From the NCBI RefSeq assembly GCF_900107235.1, contig NZ_FNPF01000004.1:186001-250000 (forward strand): a DNA stretch of 64,000 nt. Reading direction: 5' to 3'. Shown in pieces: positions 52,490 to 63,183 of this stretch (position 1 is its first letter; each line of letters starts with the position of its first letter). A program made the translations under genes and the position numbers. This DNA is from Citreimonas salinaria. GTDB taxonomy: Bacteria > Pseudomonadota > Alphaproteobacteria > Rhodobacterales > Rhodobacteraceae. Below the pieces are notes generated by a model. The model was not told where the DNA came from. It did not search any database and saw nothing but the letters and a program-made list of their open reading frames with translations.

Positions 52490-53752
52490 ATGCCTAAACC
52501 CGTCGATCCCGCCCGCCGTGCCGCCGTCGACCTCCTGGACGGGGTGCTGGGCCGGAAGCAGCCGCTGACCGAGCTTTCGGGCGTGTTGGATCCGCTCGCG
52601 CCCGCCGAGCGCGCCACCGCGCAACGGCTGGCGCTGTCGGCCTTGCGGTCGCTCGACCGCGCCGACCGCGTGCTGAAGCCGCACCTGCGCAAGAAGCCAG
52701 TCGCGCGGGTGCACAACATCCTGCGCCTCGGCGCGACCGAGCTTTGCGAGGGCGGTGCCGCGCACGGCGTGGTCGATGCTTGCGTGACGCTGGCCGCCGA
52801 AGGCAAGCGCACCGCCGGTGCGAAGGGGCTGGTGAACGCCGTTCTGCGCAAGGTGGCCGAGGACGGCCCCGCGCTGTGGCCCCGGCTGCGGCCCGCGCGC
52901 CTGCCGAAATGGCTGCGCGCGCCGCTGGTCGAGGCGTGGGGCCCGGAAGCCGTCGGTGCAATGGAGGCCGCCCATGCCGCGGGCGCCCCGCTGGACCTGA
53001 CGGCCAAGGGCGACCCGGCGGCGCTGGCCGAGGCGGTGGGGGGCTCGCTGCTGCCCACCGGATCAGTACGGATCGACGCGGGCGTGCAGGTGACGGCGCT
53101 TCCAGGCTACGACGACGGCGCCTTCTGGGTGCAGGACGCCGCCGCGGCGCTTCCCGCGCGGCTTCTGAGGGATGTCGAAGGCCTGCGCGTGCTGGACATG
53201 TGCGCCGCACCGGGCGGCAAGACGCTGCAACTGGCGGCGGCGGGCGCGCAGGTCACCGCGGTCGATCTGTCGCAGGCTCGGCTGGCGCGGGTCGAGCAGA
53301 ACCTCGCCCGCACCGGGCTGCGCGCCACGCTGATCGCCGGCGACGCGCTGAAGCATGCGGGCCGCTACGACGCGATCCTGCTGGACGCGCCGTGCTCGGC
53401 CACCGGCACGATCCGCCGCCACCCCGACCTGCCGCACGTTCATCTGGGTGAGCGCATCGGCGAGCTGATCGCGCTTCAGGCCGCGCTGCTGGATCACGCG
53501 GTCGACTTGCTGGCGCCGGGCGGGCGGCTGCTGTTCGCAACCTGTTCGCTGCTGCCGGACGAGGGCGAATGCCAGGTCGAGGAGGCACTGGCCCGCCATC
53601 CGGACTTGAGGGTGCTGCCGCCTGAGGCGCCGGGGCTCGACGAAACCTGGCGCACCGCCGAGGGCGGGCTCAGGCTGCGGCCCGAGTTCTGGCCCGAGCG
53701 GGGCGGGATGGACGGGTTCTACATGGCGGTGCTGCAGAAGGCCGGCGGATGA
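52490..53752 (+). CDS. rsmB: RsmB/NOP-family 16S rRNA cytosine-C5 methyltransferase
   Basis: A 420-residue SAM-dependent methyltransferase. An N-terminal NusB-like RNA-binding region (RAAVDLLDGVLGRKQPL, HNILRLGATELCEG, AKGLVNAVLRKVAEDG in parts) precedes the catalytic domain: VLDMCAAPGGKTLQLAA (SAM), the catalytic LLDAPCSATGTIRRHPD and the second cysteine in LLFATCSLLPDEGE. It probably makes m5C967 of 16S rRNA. It is 99 bases upstream of the heparinase gene on the same strand. Confidence 0.92.
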   Translation: MPKPVDPARRAAVDLLDGVLGRKQPLTELSGVLDPLAPAERATAQRLALSALRSLDRADRVLKPHLRKKPVARVHNILRLGATELCEGGAAHGVVDACVTLAAEGKRTAGAKGLVNAVLRKVAEDGPALWPRLRPARLPKWLRAPLVEAWGPEAVGAMEAAHAAGAPLDLTAKGDPAALAEAVGGSLLPTGSVRIDAGVQVTALPGYDDGAFWVQDAAAALPARLLRDVEGLRVLDMCAAPGGKTLQLAAAGAQVTAVDLSQARLARVEQNLARTGLRATLIAGDALKHAGRYDAILLDAPCSATGTIRRHPDLPHVHLGERIGELIALQAALLDHAVDLLAPGGRLLFATCSLLPDEGECQVEEALARHPDLRVLPPEAPGLDETWRTAEGGLRLRPEFWPERGGMDGFYMAVLQKAGG

Positions 53753-53851
53753 GACACCGGCGATGACACGGGGCGGCAAGCCGGCTATCGTGTCGCGCAG
53801 ACGCCGCCCGGACAACGGGCGCCCCGAGGCGACAGAGCACGAACCCGAGCG

Positions 53852-55591
53852 ATGGCCCGACTGAACGACTGGCGCGCGACGCAGGCGCGATGGCTCGACC
53901 GGCTGCACGCGCGTCTTGCAGCGCGGGCCAAGCCGTCGCGCGGGTTCACGGTGCAGCCCGAACCGCGCACGATCGGTTTCCACGCCCGCGGCCGACAGCT
54001 GATCGCGGGAAACCTGCTGTTCGCGGGCCACCTGGTCGAGGCGCCCGACCGCAGCCTCTGGGATGTCGACATGCCGGACGCGGCGTTCCGCGACGCGCTG
54101 CACGGGTTCACCTGGCTCGACGACCTCGCGGCAGTGGGCGACGTGCAGGCGCGCACGCTGGCGCAGGCTTGGGTCCGGGACTGGATAGACCGCTACGGCC
54201 GGGGCAGCGGGCCGGGCTGGACGCCGGAACTGACCGGCCGGCGGATGATCCGGCTGGTGCATCACGGCCTGCTGCTGCTGCGCGGCGCGGACGCCGCGCA
54301 GGCGCGCCGGCTTCATCAGGTGCTGGCGGCGCAAACGCGGTTCCTGTCGGCGCGTACCGGCTCCGCGCCGCCGGGCCTGCCGCGGTTCGAGGCGCTGACC
54401 GGGGAGCTCTACGGGGCGCTGACGCTCGAGGGACTGGACCGTTTCGTCGAGCCGGCGCGCCGGGGGCTGGCGGCGGAATGCGCACGAAGGATCGATTGGG
54501 GCGGTGGTCTGCCCAGCCGCAACCCCGAGGACCTGCTTGACGTGTTCACCCTGCTGACCTGGGCGCAACTGGCGTTCGAGCAGGCGGGCCGGCCGCCCGA
54601 CGCGGCGCTGGGCGACGCGATCGCCCGCATGGCGCCCACCCTGCGCGCGCTGCGCCACGCGGATGGCGGGCTGGCGCGCTTTCACGGAGGCGGGCGCGGC
54701 GCCGAGGGGCGGCTGGACGCCGCACTCGCCGCGTCCGGCGTGCGGCGCAAGCGGCGCGACGGTCTGGCGATGGGGTTCTCGCGATTGGCGGGCGGGCGCA
54801 CCACGGTCATCGCCGACGCGGCGCCCCCGCCCTCGGGACGCGCCTCGGCCGCGGCACATGCCTCGACCCTGGCGTTCGAACTGACATCGGGACGCCGTCC
54901 GCTGATCGTCAATTGCGGCGCGGGCGACGATTTCGGCGAAGGCTGGCGCCGCGCCGGGCGGGCCAGCCCGTCGCATTCGACGCTGTGCCTGAACGCGCGG
55001 TCCTCGGCCCGGCTGGTGCCGGCGCGGCGCGGGCGCGGGGAATGGCTGGCGCAGGGGCCGGGTACCGTGCCCGCGCAGTTCAGCCGCAGCGCGCAGGCCG
55101 AGATCTTCGAGGGCGGGCATGACGGTTACGTGGCCGAGTACGGGCTGACCCACGCCCGCTGCCTTTCCCTGGGCCTGGACGGTCGCAGCCTTCGCGGCGA
55201 GGATTATTTGGTTGCGCTGGACGAACCGGGAAAGCGCCGCTTCGCCGCCGCGCTGGGCAATGCCGAACGTTCGGGCCTGCCGTTCCGAATCCATTTCCAC
55301 CTTCATCCGGATGTCGACGTGGCGCTGGAGACGGACGGTACCGGCGCGAGCATGGCGCTCCGTTCGGGCGAGATGTGGGGCCTGCGCTTCGACGGTGCCG
55401 CCGAGATCGCGGTCGAACCGTCGGTTTACCTCGAGCATGGCCGGCTTCAGCCGCGCGCGACGAAACAGGTCGTTTTATCCGGCCGCGCGATGGAGTATGC
55501 GACGCGCGTCCGGTGGACCCTGGAAAAGACGCAGGACACGGCGCTGGCCGTGCGCGACCTGGTCCAGGACGAGGCGGACGAATACGTTTGA
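53852..55591 (+). CDS. Heparinase II/III family protein
   Basis: A 579-residue polysaccharide-lyase-like protein. The N-terminal half is the alpha-helical (alpha/alpha toroid) domain ([35 protein letters not shown]) and the C-terminal half is the beta-sandwich with REPLACED basic residues around [24 protein letters not shown]. Family members cleave uronic-acid polysaccharides, but no signal peptide is seen, so it may act in the cytoplasm on an unknown glycan. The gene lies between rsmB and purH, 20 bases before purH, an arrangement I recall as common in Rhodobacterales. Substrate unknown. Confidence 0.86.
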   Translation: MARLNDWRATQARWLDRLHARLAARAKPSRGFTVQPEPRTIGFHARGRQLIAGNLLFAGHLVEAPDRSLWDVDMPDAAFRDALHGFTWLDDLAAVGDVQARTLAQAWVRDWIDRYGRGSGPGWTPELTGRRMIRLVHHGLLLLRGADAAQARRLHQVLAAQTRFLSARTGSAPPGLPRFEALTGELYGALTLEGLDRFVEPARRGLAAECARRIDWGGGLPSRNPEDLLDVFTLLTWAQLAFEQAGRPPDAALGDAIARMAPTLRALRHADGGLARFHGGGRGAEGRLDAALAASGVRRKRRDGLAMGFSRLAGGRTTVIADAAPPPSGRASAAAHASTLAFELTSGRRPLIVNCGAGDDFGEGWRRAGRASPSHSTLCLNARSSARLVPARRGRGEWLAQGPGTVPAQFSRSAQAEIFEGGHDGYVAEYGLTHARCLSLGLDGRSLRGEDYLVALDEPGKRRFAAALGNAERSGLPFRIHFHLHPDVDVALETDGTGASMALRSGEMWGLRFDGAAEIAVEPSVYLEHGRLQPRATKQVVLSGRAMEYATRVRWTLEKTQDTALAVRDLVQDEADEYV

Positions 55592-55611
55592 CCCATCCCC
55601 GAGGAGCCCCG

Positions 55612-57201
55612 ATGCCCGACCTTCAGCCGATCCGCCGCGCGCTGCTTTCCGTTTCCGACAAGACAGGTCTGATCGACCTCGGTCGCGCGCTCGAGGCCCG
55701 CGGGATCGAGATCCTGTCGACCGGCGGCTCGGCCCGTGCGCTACGCGACGCCGGCATCGCCGTGCGCGACGTGGCCGAAGTGACGGGCTTTCCCGAGATG
55801 ATGGACGGCCGGGTCAAGACCCTGCACCCGATGGTGCATGGAGGGCTGCTGGCGCTGCGGGACGACGACGACCACAAGGCGGCGATGGAGCAGCACGGCA
55901 TCGGCGCGATCGACCTGCTGGTGGTGAACCTCTACCCGTTCGAGGAGACGGTGGCCAAGGGCGCCGACTACGACACCTGCATCGAGAACATCGACATCGG
56001 CGGCCCGGCGATGATCCGCGCGGCCGCCAAGAACCACGCCTATGTGAACGTGATCGTGGACGTGGAGGATTACCACGCGCTGGAGGCCGAGCTGGACGCC
56101 CATGACGGGCAGACCTCGCTGGCCTTCCGCAAGCGGCAGGCGCAGATCGCCTATGCCCGCACCGCCGCCTACGATGTCGCCGTCAGCACCTGGATGGCCG
56201 GTGCCATCGACGAGGCCACGCCCCGCCGCCGCGCCTTTTCCGGCACGCTCGCGCAGACGCTGCGCTACGGCGAAAACCCGCACCAGGCGGCCGCGTTCTA
56301 CCGCGACGGCTCTGGCCGTCCTGGCGTCGCCACGGCGCGCCAGCTTCAGGGCAAGGAGCTGAGCTACAACAACATCAACGACACCGACGCCGCGTTCGAG
56401 CTGGCCAGCGAATTCGCGCCCGCAGACGGTCCGGCCTGCGCAATCATCAAGCACGCCAACCCTTGCGGCGTCGCCACCGGCGCCACGCTGGCCGAGGCCT
56501 ACGCGCGCGCCTTCGACTGCGACCGGACCTCGGCTTTCGGGGGAATCGTGGCGCTGAACCGGCCGCTGGACGCCGAGACCGCGCAGGCGATCACCGAGAT
56601 TTTCACCGAGGTCGTCATCGCCCCCGGCGCCGACGACGCGGCGCGCAAGGTCTTCGCCCCCAAGAAGAACCTGCGCCTGCTGGTCACCGATGGCATGGCC
56701 GATGCCCGTGCGTCGGGCCGCCGTTGGACGCAGGTTTCGGGCGGGTTCCTGGTGCAGGACCGCGACGGGGGGTACGTCGAGGCGGCAGACCTGAAGGTGG
56801 TCACGAAGAAGGCGCCGACGCCCGAACAGATGGCCGACCTGCTGTTCGCCTGGCGCGTGGCCAAGTACGTCAAGTCGAACGCCATCGTCTACGCGAAGGA
56901 CGGGCAGACGGTGGGCGTCGGCGCCGGACAGATGAGCCGGCTGGACAGCGCGCTGATCGCTGCGACCAAGGCGCAGCGCATGGCCGACGCGCTGGGCTTG
57001 GGCGAAAGCCCGGCCATCGGCTCGGCCGTGGCGTCGGACGCGTTTTTTCCGTTTCCCGATGGTCTGCTGGAGGCCGCGCAGGCGGGTGCCGCCTGCGTCA
57101 TCCAGCCCGGCGGCTCGATGCGCGACGACGAGGTCATCGCCGCCGCCGACGAGGCCGGGCTGGCGATGGTCTTCACCGGCATGCGGCACTTCCGGCATTG
57201 A
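55612..57201 (+). CDS. purH: Bifunctional AICAR transformylase/IMP cyclohydrolase
   Basis: A 529-residue enzyme for the last two steps of IMP synthesis. The N-terminal MGS-like cyclohydrolase domain ([47 protein letters not shown]) is followed by the transformylase domain ([46 protein letters not shown]) with catalytic His/Lys in KHANPCG. GAGGAG lies ahead of the ATG. It is probably co-transcribed with the heparinase gene and lspA. Confidence 0.98.
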   Translation: MPDLQPIRRALLSVSDKTGLIDLGRALEARGIEILSTGGSARALRDAGIAVRDVAEVTGFPEMMDGRVKTLHPMVHGGLLALRDDDDHKAAMEQHGIGAIDLLVVNLYPFEETVAKGADYDTCIENIDIGGPAMIRAAAKNHAYVNVIVDVEDYHALEAELDAHDGQTSLAFRKRQAQIAYARTAAYDVAVSTWMAGAIDEATPRRRAFSGTLAQTLRYGENPHQAAAFYRDGSGRPGVATARQLQGKELSYNNINDTDAAFELASEFAPADGPACAIIKHANPCGVATGATLAEAYARAFDCDRTSAFGGIVALNRPLDAETAQAITEIFTEVVIAPGADDAARKVFAPKKNLRLLVTDGMADARASGRRWTQVSGGFLVQDRDGGYVEAADLKVVTKKAPTPEQMADLLFAWRVAKYVKSNAIVYAKDGQTVGVGAGQMSRLDSALIAATKAQRMADALGLGESPAIGSAVASDAFFPFPDGLLEAAQAGAACVIQPGGSMRDDEVIAAADEAGLAMVFTGMRHFRH

Positions 57202-57233
57202 GCGCGTCGTCGAACCCCGCCTTCGGCGCGGCG

Positions 57234-57716
57234 ATGAAGCGCGTGGCACTGGTGTCGGTGCTGGTCTTCGTGCTGGACCAGGCGACCAAGTTCTGGATCG
57301 TGCACTGGATGCGGCTGGACGCGCGGGGCGCGATCGACGTGTGGCCGCCCTTCCTGAACCTGCGGATGGCGTGGAACTACGGGATCAACTTCGGCCTGCT
57401 GTCCGGGCAGGCCGACATGACCCGCTGGATCCTGATCGCGGTCGCGTTGGGCATCGTGCTGTTCGTCCTGGTCTGGATGCGGCGCGACCCGCCGGGCCCG
57501 TGGGGCGCGGCATCGGCCGGGCTGCTGATCGGCGGCGCCCTGGGCAACGTGGTGGACCGGCTGCTCTACGGCGCGGTGGCGGACTTTCTCAACATGTCGT
57601 GCTGCGGCATCGACAATCCCTACGCGTTCAACGTGGCCGACATCGCGATCTTCGCGGGGGCGGCGGGGCTGGTGCTGTTCCCGGGCGCCAAATCAGGCGG
57701 AGAAAAGCCCTCGTGA
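57234..57716 (+). CDS. lspA: Lipoprotein signal peptidase
   Basis: A 160-residue inner-membrane aspartic peptidase that removes the signal peptide of lipidated prolipoproteins. Four membrane spans are expected. The two catalytic aspartates are in [20 protein letters not shown] and in [13 protein letters not shown]. The start at ATG 57234 ([10 protein letters not shown]) gives the usual length; an in-frame TTG at 57198 overlaps purH by four bases and is possible. It lies 32 bases after purH. The next gene encodes a lipoprotein, a likely substrate. Confidence 0.95.
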   Translation: MKRVALVSVLVFVLDQATKFWIVHWMRLDARGAIDVWPPFLNLRMAWNYGINFGLLSGQADMTRWILIAVALGIVLFVLVWMRRDPPGPWGAASAGLLIGGALGNVVDRLLYGAVADFLNMSCCGIDNPYAFNVADIAIFAGAAGLVLFPGAKSGGEKPS

Positions 57717-57766
57717 CGGCGCCGGGCATATGCGATAGATCAGGCAACAGACTGGCGGAGGTGACG

Positions 57767-58294
57767 ATGCGGGCTGCGCGTCTTTTGGGTGTACTTGCGT
57801 TCGGCGCACTGTTCAGCACGTTGGCCGCGTGCGGAGACCGCGACATCGGGCTGCGCGACCTGCGGTCCTTCGACCGCTCGCCGGAGGAATTCGGCATCGT
57901 CCCGAACCGGCCGCTGGAACTGCCCGAGACCACCGCGCTGCCGGCACCGACGCCGGGGGGCGCGAACCGCACCGACCTGAACCCCAAGGCCGACGCCGTC
58001 GCCGCCCTCGGCGGCAATCCGGCGGCGACCGTGGCGCGTGGCGCGGCGATCCCGGCGCAGGACGCGACGCTCGTCTCGGCCGCCAGCCGCTTTGGCCGCG
58101 ATGCCGGTATCCGGGCCGAGCTTGCGGCCGACGATCTGGCCTTCCGGCAGCGCCAGTCGCTGTTCACCTGGTCGATCGTGCCGCGCGACGACTACGCCGC
58201 CGCCTACCGGTCGCAGACGCTGGACGCCTATCGCTGGCTCGAGGTCTACCGCCGCGCCGGCGCGCGCACCCCCACCGCCCCGCCCGAGGGCTGA
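57767..58294 (+). CDS. DUF3035 family lipoprotein
   Basis: A 175-residue protein with a lipoprotein signal peptide; the lipobox LAAC puts the lipidated cysteine at about residue 21 (STLAACGDRDIG). The mature part has DLRSFDRSPEEFGIVPNRPLELPE, a proline-rich strand, and a C-terminal helix-rich region (AYRSQTLDAYRWLEVYRRAG). The DUF3035 family is found in Alphaproteobacteria; function is not known. The start ATG 57767 has GGAGG five bases upstream. It follows lspA by 50 bases. Confidence 0.85.
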   Translation: MRAARLLGVLAFGALFSTLAACGDRDIGLRDLRSFDRSPEEFGIVPNRPLELPETTALPAPTPGGANRTDLNPKADAVAALGGNPAATVARGAAIPAQDATLVSAASRFGRDAGIRAELAADDLAFRQRQSLFTWSIVPRDDYAAAYRSQTLDAYRWLEVYRRAGARTPTAPPEG

Positions 58295-58378
58295 GCCGGT
58301 CACGGAATCGTCACGGCGGTTGAACGCGGTCTCTCATATCGTAGCTTGTGAGGGACACCGACGATCCGGGGAGAGACC

Positions 58379-59734
58379 ATGCTGAGACTGGCCAGCGCCG
58401 TTGCGCTGACGATCATCGCCGCGCTGCCGCTATCCGCGCAGGGCACGGCAGACCAGGTGACGACGTTCACGCTGGACAACGGGCTGGACGTCGTGGTGAT
58501 CGAGGATCACCGCGCGCCGGCCGTCACGCACATGCTGTGGTATCGCGCGGGCTCTGCCGACGAACCGCGCGGCGTGTCGGGCGTGGCGCACTACCTCGAA
58601 CACCTGATGTTCCAGGGCACCGACACGCTGGCGCCCAAGGAGTTCAGCCGCATCGTCAGCGAGCAGGGCGGGAGCGACAACGCCTTCACCAGCTTCGACT
58701 ACACCGGCTATTTCCAGCGCGTCGCCGCCGACCGGCTGGGCCTGATGATGGAGCTCGAGGCCGACCGCATGAAGAACCTGCGCCTGTCGCCCGAGATCAT
58801 CGATACCGAGCGCAACGTCATCATAGAAGAGCGCAACCAGCGGGTGGAAAACGATGCCGCCGCCCTGTTCATGGAGCAGCGCCGCGCCGCGCAGTACATC
58901 CACCATCCTTACGGCACCCCGATCATCGGATGGCGCCACGAGATGGACCGGCTGGGCCTGGACGAGGCGCAGGCCTGGTACGACACCCATTACGAGCCGA
59001 ACAACGCCATCCTCGTCGTCGCCGGCGACGTCACGCCCGACGAGGTTCGCGTACTGGCCGAACAGCATTACGGCCCGATCCCGGCCGATCCCGATATCGG
59101 ACCGCGCGAACGGGTGGCCGAGCCGCCGCACCGCGCCGAACGCCGCCTGATGTTCGACGATCCCCGCGTGGCGCAGCCCTACGTGATCCGCACCTACCTG
59201 GCGCCGGAACGCGACGCCGGCGCGCAGGAACAGGCGGCGGCGCTGACCCTGCTGTCCGAGATCCTCGGCGGCGGGCAGACCTCGGTCCTCAGCACCAAGC
59301 TGCAGTTCGAGGAGCAGAAGGCGGTTTATACCGGCGCGTTCTACGACGGCGTGTCCTACGACGACACGACCTTCGGCCTGATCATCGTGCCCGCCGAAGG
59401 CGTCACGCTGGAGGAGGCCGAGGCCGCGGTGGACGAGACGGTCGCCGAGTTCCTCGAAAACGGTGTCGACCCCGAGCAACTCGAGCGGATCAAGTTCCAG
59501 ATGCGCGCGCAGCAGATCTATGCCCGCGACAACGCAGATGCGCTGGCGCGGCGCTACGGGGCGGCGCTGACCTCGGGCTTGACGGTCGAGGACGTGCAGG
59601 CCTGGCCCGACGTGCTTCAGGCCGTGACCGAAGAAGACATCCTGGCCGCCGCACGGATGGTCTTCGACCGCGACAAGGCGGTGACCGGCTACCTGATGCA
59701 ATCCCAAACCGACGCGCCGGAGGCGACGCAATGA
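58379..59734 (+). CDS. M16-family zinc metallopeptidase, catalytic subunit
   Basis: A 451-residue pitrilysin-type peptidase with a signal peptide (MLRLASAVALTIIAALPLSA). The inverted zinc motif is HYLEHLMF with His71, Glu74 and His75; the third ligand glutamate is at about residues 150-151 (NVIIEERNQ). It also has the C-terminal half domain. It probably works in the periplasm. Its stop overlaps the ATG of a second M16 gene (ATGA), so the two should form one complex, with this one as the catalytic half. Confidence 0.93.
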   Translation: MLRLASAVALTIIAALPLSAQGTADQVTTFTLDNGLDVVVIEDHRAPAVTHMLWYRAGSADEPRGVSGVAHYLEHLMFQGTDTLAPKEFSRIVSEQGGSDNAFTSFDYTGYFQRVAADRLGLMMELEADRMKNLRLSPEIIDTERNVIIEERNQRVENDAAALFMEQRRAAQYIHHPYGTPIIGWRHEMDRLGLDEAQAWYDTHYEPNNAILVVAGDVTPDEVRVLAEQHYGPIPADPDIGPRERVAEPPHRAERRLMFDDPRVAQPYVIRTYLAPERDAGAQEQAAALTLLSEILGGGQTSVLSTKLQFEEQKAVYTGAFYDGVSYDDTTFGLIIVPAEGVTLEEAEAAVDETVAEFLENGVDPEQLERIKFQMRAQQIYARDNADALARRYGAALTSGLTVEDVQAWPDVLQAVTEEDILAAARMVFDRDKAVTGYLMQSQTDAPEATQ

Positions 59735-61047
59735 AGCTTTTGACATTCGCGGCCGCGCTGGTCCTCGCGGCCACTGCCGCCCGCGCCGACATAGAGATCA
59801 AGGAAGTCACCAGCCCCGGCGGCATCGAGGCCTGGCTGGTCGAGGAACCGTCGATCCCGTTCGTCGCGCTCGAATTGCGCTTCCGTGGCGGCGCCTCGCT
59901 GGATGCCGAGGGCAAGCGCGGCGCGACCAACCTGATGACCGCGCTTCTCGAGGAGGGCGCGGGCGACCGCGACGCGCGCGAATTCACCACCGTGGCCGAA
60001 AGCCTCGCGGCGCGCTTCAGCTACGACGTGGGCGACGACGCGGTGTCGGTCTCGGCGCAGTTCCTGACCGAGACGCAGGACGAGGCGGTGGCGCTGCTGC
60101 GCGAAACGCTGGTATCGCCGCGCTTCGACCAGGACGCGATCGACCGGGTGAAGGCGCAGATCCTGTCCTCGATCCGGTCGGACGCAACAGACCCGAACGC
60201 GATCGCGGCGCAGACCTTCGACCGGCGCGCCTTCGGCGATCATCCCTATGGCAGCGACTACCAGGGCACGATCGACAGCGTCGGCGCCCTGACACGCGAC
60301 GACGTGGTGCAGGCCTTCGACCGCACCATCGCGCGGGACCGCGTCCACGTCGCCGCCGCCGGCGATATCAGTGCCGAAGAGCTGGGCGTGCTGCTGGACG
60401 AGTTGCTGGGCGATCTGCCCGAAGAGGGCGCCCCGCTGCCGGGCGAGGCCGAGGTCGCGACCACCGAGGGCGTGACCGTGGTGCCGTTCGACACGCCGCA
60501 ATCGGTGGCGATGTTCGGGCACGAAGGTATTGCCCGGGACGATCCCGATTTCTTCGCGGCCTACGTGCTCAACACGATCCTCGGTGCCGGCGGCTACGAT
60601 TCCCGCCTGATGGAAGAGGTGCGCGAGAAGCGCGGCCTGACCTACGGCGTCTATTCCTATCTCGTGCCAAAGGATCACGCGGCGCTCTACATGGGGCAGG
60701 TCGCGTCGGCGAACGACCGCATCGCCGAGGCCATCGACGTGGTGCGTGCGGAATGGGCGCGCATGGCCAGCGACGGCGTGAGCGAGGACGAGCTGGCGCG
60801 GGCCAAGACCTACCTGACCGGCGCCTATCCGCTGCGCTTCGACGGCAACAGCCAGATCGCCAGCATCCTGGTCGGCATGCAGCTCGACGGGCTGACGCCG
60901 GAATACGTCGAAACGCGCAATGCCATGATCGAGGCCCTGACGGTCGAGGATATCAACCGCGTCGCCGCGCGCCTGCTGAAGCCCGAGGCGCTCCGCTTCG
61001 TGGTCGTCGGTCAGCCCGAGGGGCTCGAAGGCGACCCGACGCAGTAA
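59731..61047 (+). CDS. M16-family metallopeptidase-like protein, non-catalytic subunit
   Basis: A 438-residue paralogue of the upstream M16 protein with a signal peptide (MKLLTFAAALVLAATAARA). The HxxEH zinc motif is replaced: the equivalent segment is NLMTALLEEGAG, with no histidines. The substrate-binding R/Y pair is retained in EKRGLTYGVYSYL. This is the usual pair pattern of M16 heterodimers, one active and one structural subunit. Translation is coupled by ATGA overlap. A strong terminator follows 28 bases after the stop. Confidence 0.93.
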   Translation: MKLLTFAAALVLAATAARADIEIKEVTSPGGIEAWLVEEPSIPFVALELRFRGGASLDAEGKRGATNLMTALLEEGAGDRDAREFTTVAESLAARFSYDVGDDAVSVSAQFLTETQDEAVALLRETLVSPRFDQDAIDRVKAQILSSIRSDATDPNAIAAQTFDRRAFGDHPYGSDYQGTIDSVGALTRDDVVQAFDRTIARDRVHVAAAGDISAEELGVLLDELLGDLPEEGAPLPGEAEVATTEGVTVVPFDTPQSVAMFGHEGIARDDPDFFAAYVLNTILGAGGYDSRLMEEVREKRGLTYGVYSYLVPKDHAALYMGQVASANDRIAEAIDVVRAEWARMASDGVSEDELARAKTYLTGAYPLRFDGNSQIASILVGMQLDGLTPEYVETRNAMIEALTVEDINRVAARLLKPEALRFVVVGQPEGLEGDPTQ

Positions 61048-61074
61048 CGCGCGGCGGGTCCGGCCCGAAACGAC

Positions 61075-61100
61075 AAAGCCCCGGCAATGCCGGGGCTTTT
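61075..61100. terminator. Bidirectional Rho-independent terminator
   Basis: AAAGCCCCGGC (61075-61085) pairs perfectly with GCCGGGGCTTT (61089-61099) around an AAT loop, with TTTT on the plus strand and AAA (TTT on the minus strand) at the other side. It lies between the convergent M16 operon (+) and the lytic transglycosylase (-), so it can end both. Confidence 0.94.
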
Positions 61101-61114
61101 CATCTTCGGCGCGC

Positions 61115-63070
61115 TCAGTTCGTGGCGAGCGTCGCGCCGGCCAGTTCCTGCGAAAACGGTACCGGGTGCGGGTCCTTGCCCAGCCGTGCGCGGTAGACCG
61201 GCAGGCTTTCCGCCACGCGCATCACGTAGTTGCGCGTCTCGTCGAAGGGGATGAACTCGATCCAGTCGATCACGTCCACGCCGCCGCCGCGCGGATCGCC
61301 GAAGCGTTCGATCCACTGGTACGGGCGGCTGGGTCCGGCATTGTATCCTGCCGCCATCATCACGACGTTTCCGCCGAAGCGTCGCGCCAGGTTCGCCAAG
61401 TATGCCGCGCCCAGCTTGGCGTTGTAGACCGGGTCCGACAGCAGCCTGTCCACGTCGTATTCCAGGTCCAGCCACCCCGCCACGTCCTTCGCCGTGCCCG
61501 GCATCAGCTGCATGAACCCTCGTGCGCCCGCGCCCGAGATCACCACCGGGTCGAACTCGGATTCGCGCCGGGCGATCGACAGGACCAGCTCTCGCGGGAC
61601 CGGGTATTCCGCCTGCGCCACCAGAGGGTGCACCGCGTAGTAGGGGCCGGGGATCTCGTGGCCGAACTGCGCGGCGCGCTTGCCCAGCATGACCTGCATG
61701 TGCGGGCGGCCCATCTCCTCGAACATGGCGCCTATCTGGCCCATCCCGTCGCGATCCAGCGATTCCGCGAGATGCGTCAGGAAACGCTCTCCCAGACGGT
61801 TCTCGCCGGCCTCCAGCAGCAGCATGCCCGCCTTGAAGACGCTGCTTTCGGTCCAAGGCGCGGTCTTCCAGTCGCCGAAGCTTTCGGTGCCGGCCAGCGC
61901 CGGATCGACCGGCAGTCCGGCACGTTCCGCCGCGAGCAGCCCGTAGAAGGTGGTCTGGTACCGGGCGCCCATCGCGTAGGCGGTCGCCGCGGCTTCGGCA
62001 TTGTCCAGCGCCTCGTGCGCGCGGCCCAGCCAGTAACCGGCGCGCCCCAGCGAGATCGGCGTGTCGATCGCGCCGTGGAACGCCTCGAAATGCTGCAATG
62101 CCAGGTCCGGCCGGTTCAGGAAGCGCAGGGCGAGATAGCCCGACAGCCATTCGAGATCGGGGAAGTCCGACCCGTCGACCAGGTAATGCGTGGATGCCAC
62201 CCGATAGGCCTGGACCACGTCGCCCTCGCGCATCAGGTCGCGCGCCAAGTCGCTCCGCGCGTCGGCCCAGGCCCACGGCTCGCCCAGCGCGGCGGCCGAG
62301 GTCGAGCGTTCCAGAAGCAGGTCCGTCGCGTCCTGCGCACGGCCCTTGCGCACGCGCCAGAGGAAGCGTTCATGCGCCAGTCCGGGATGATCCGACAGAC
62401 GGTCGGGCACCCGCGCGATCAGCCCGTCCACACCGGCGGCATCCGCGCGCAGGCCCATGCGCGCCTCGGCCAGCCGGCGCCAGCCGTCGTCGACCAGCGG
62501 CAGCATCGCGCCGGCATTCGCCGTCCAGCCGCGCCACAGCGCCATGTCCAGCCGTGCCTCGTGATGCGGACGAAGCAGATCGCCCCAGTGGTCCAGAAAC
62601 GCCTTTCGGCCGTCGCCGTCCAGCGCCAGCGTGCGCCACGCCAGCACCACCAGCACCTCGGCCGGCCCGGTCTCGCCGGCGGCCAGGTGCGCCTGCGCCA
62701 GGGCCAGCGCGCCGTCGCCCGTCTGCGGCGTGCGGTCATCGAAGAAGGCGCGGACAACGGCGGGATCGGCGCCGGCGATCACCGGCTCGGCCCGTTCGCG
62801 CAGGTAGGGCAGGCCGGGCCAGTCGGGGTTGCGGGTGAGGAAATCGGTCACCTCTTCGGGCGTGCCGCGTCCGGCTCGCAGTGCGTGCCACGTCACGATG
62901 TCCGACCCGATCTGCCCCGCACCACGCACGGTCGAGCGTGCATCGTCCCAGTCGCCGGCCCGCACCGCGTCCATCGCCCGGCCAAGCGCGGCGGCCCCGT
63001 CCTGTGCCGCGGCGTGCGTCGACAGCACAAGCGCCAGGCAAAGCGTCAGAATGCGCGTCATGGCTTGCAT
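61115..63070 (-). CDS. slt: Soluble lytic murein transglycosylase
   Basis: A 651-residue periplasmic enzyme with a signal peptide ([20 protein letters not shown], preceded by three residues if the first ATG is used). Residues about 25-460 are the helical U-shaped superhelix typical of Slt70, and the C-terminal SLT domain has the catalytic Glu503 in [37 protein letters not shown] and [13 protein letters not shown]. It cleaves peptidoglycan glycan strands with 1,6-anhydro ends. ATG at 63061 is an alternative start. It is divergent from dapA. Confidence 0.95.
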   Translation of the reverse strand: MQAMTRILTLCLALVLSTHAAAQDGAAALGRAMDAVRAGDWDDARSTVRGAGQIGSDIVTWHALRAGRGTPEEVTDFLTRNPDWPGLPYLRERAEPVIAGADPAVVRAFFDDRTPQTGDGALALAQAHLAAGETGPAEVLVVLAWRTLALDGDGRKAFLDHWGDLLRPHHEARLDMALWRGWTANAGAMLPLVDDGWRRLAEARMGLRADAAGVDGLIARVPDRLSDHPGLAHERFLWRVRKGRAQDATDLLLERSTSAAALGEPWAWADARSDLARDLMREGDVVQAYRVASTHYLVDGSDFPDLEWLSGYLALRFLNRPDLALQHFEAFHGAIDTPISLGRAGYWLGRAHEALDNAEAAATAYAMGARYQTTFYGLLAAERAGLPVDPALAGTESFGDWKTAPWTESSVFKAGMLLLEAGENRLGERFLTHLAESLDRDGMGQIGAMFEEMGRPHMQVMLGKRAAQFGHEIPGPYYAVHPLVAQAEYPVPRELVLSIARRESEFDPVVISGAGARGFMQLMPGTAKDVAGWLDLEYDVDRLLSDPVYNAKLGAAYLANLARRFGGNVVMMAAGYNAGPSRPYQWIERFGDPRGGGVDVIDWIEFIPFDETRNYVMRVAESLPVYRARLGKDPHPVPFSQELAGATLATN

Positions 63071-63183
63071 TTCCCATCTCGAAAAGGAATAGACCCGCGC
63101 AACACATTACCCGGGCCGCGGCGGTCGTCCAATCACGACCGCTTGGGCGGATCCCCGGTAAACCACAGTGGAAGGAGCGTGTC

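Noticed and set aside
58348-61047. A single 899-codon frame running through both M16 genes
   Set aside because: Only its second half is the real second M16 protein; the first half is an arginine-rich off-frame reading of the catalytic M16 gene, so it is not a fusion protein.
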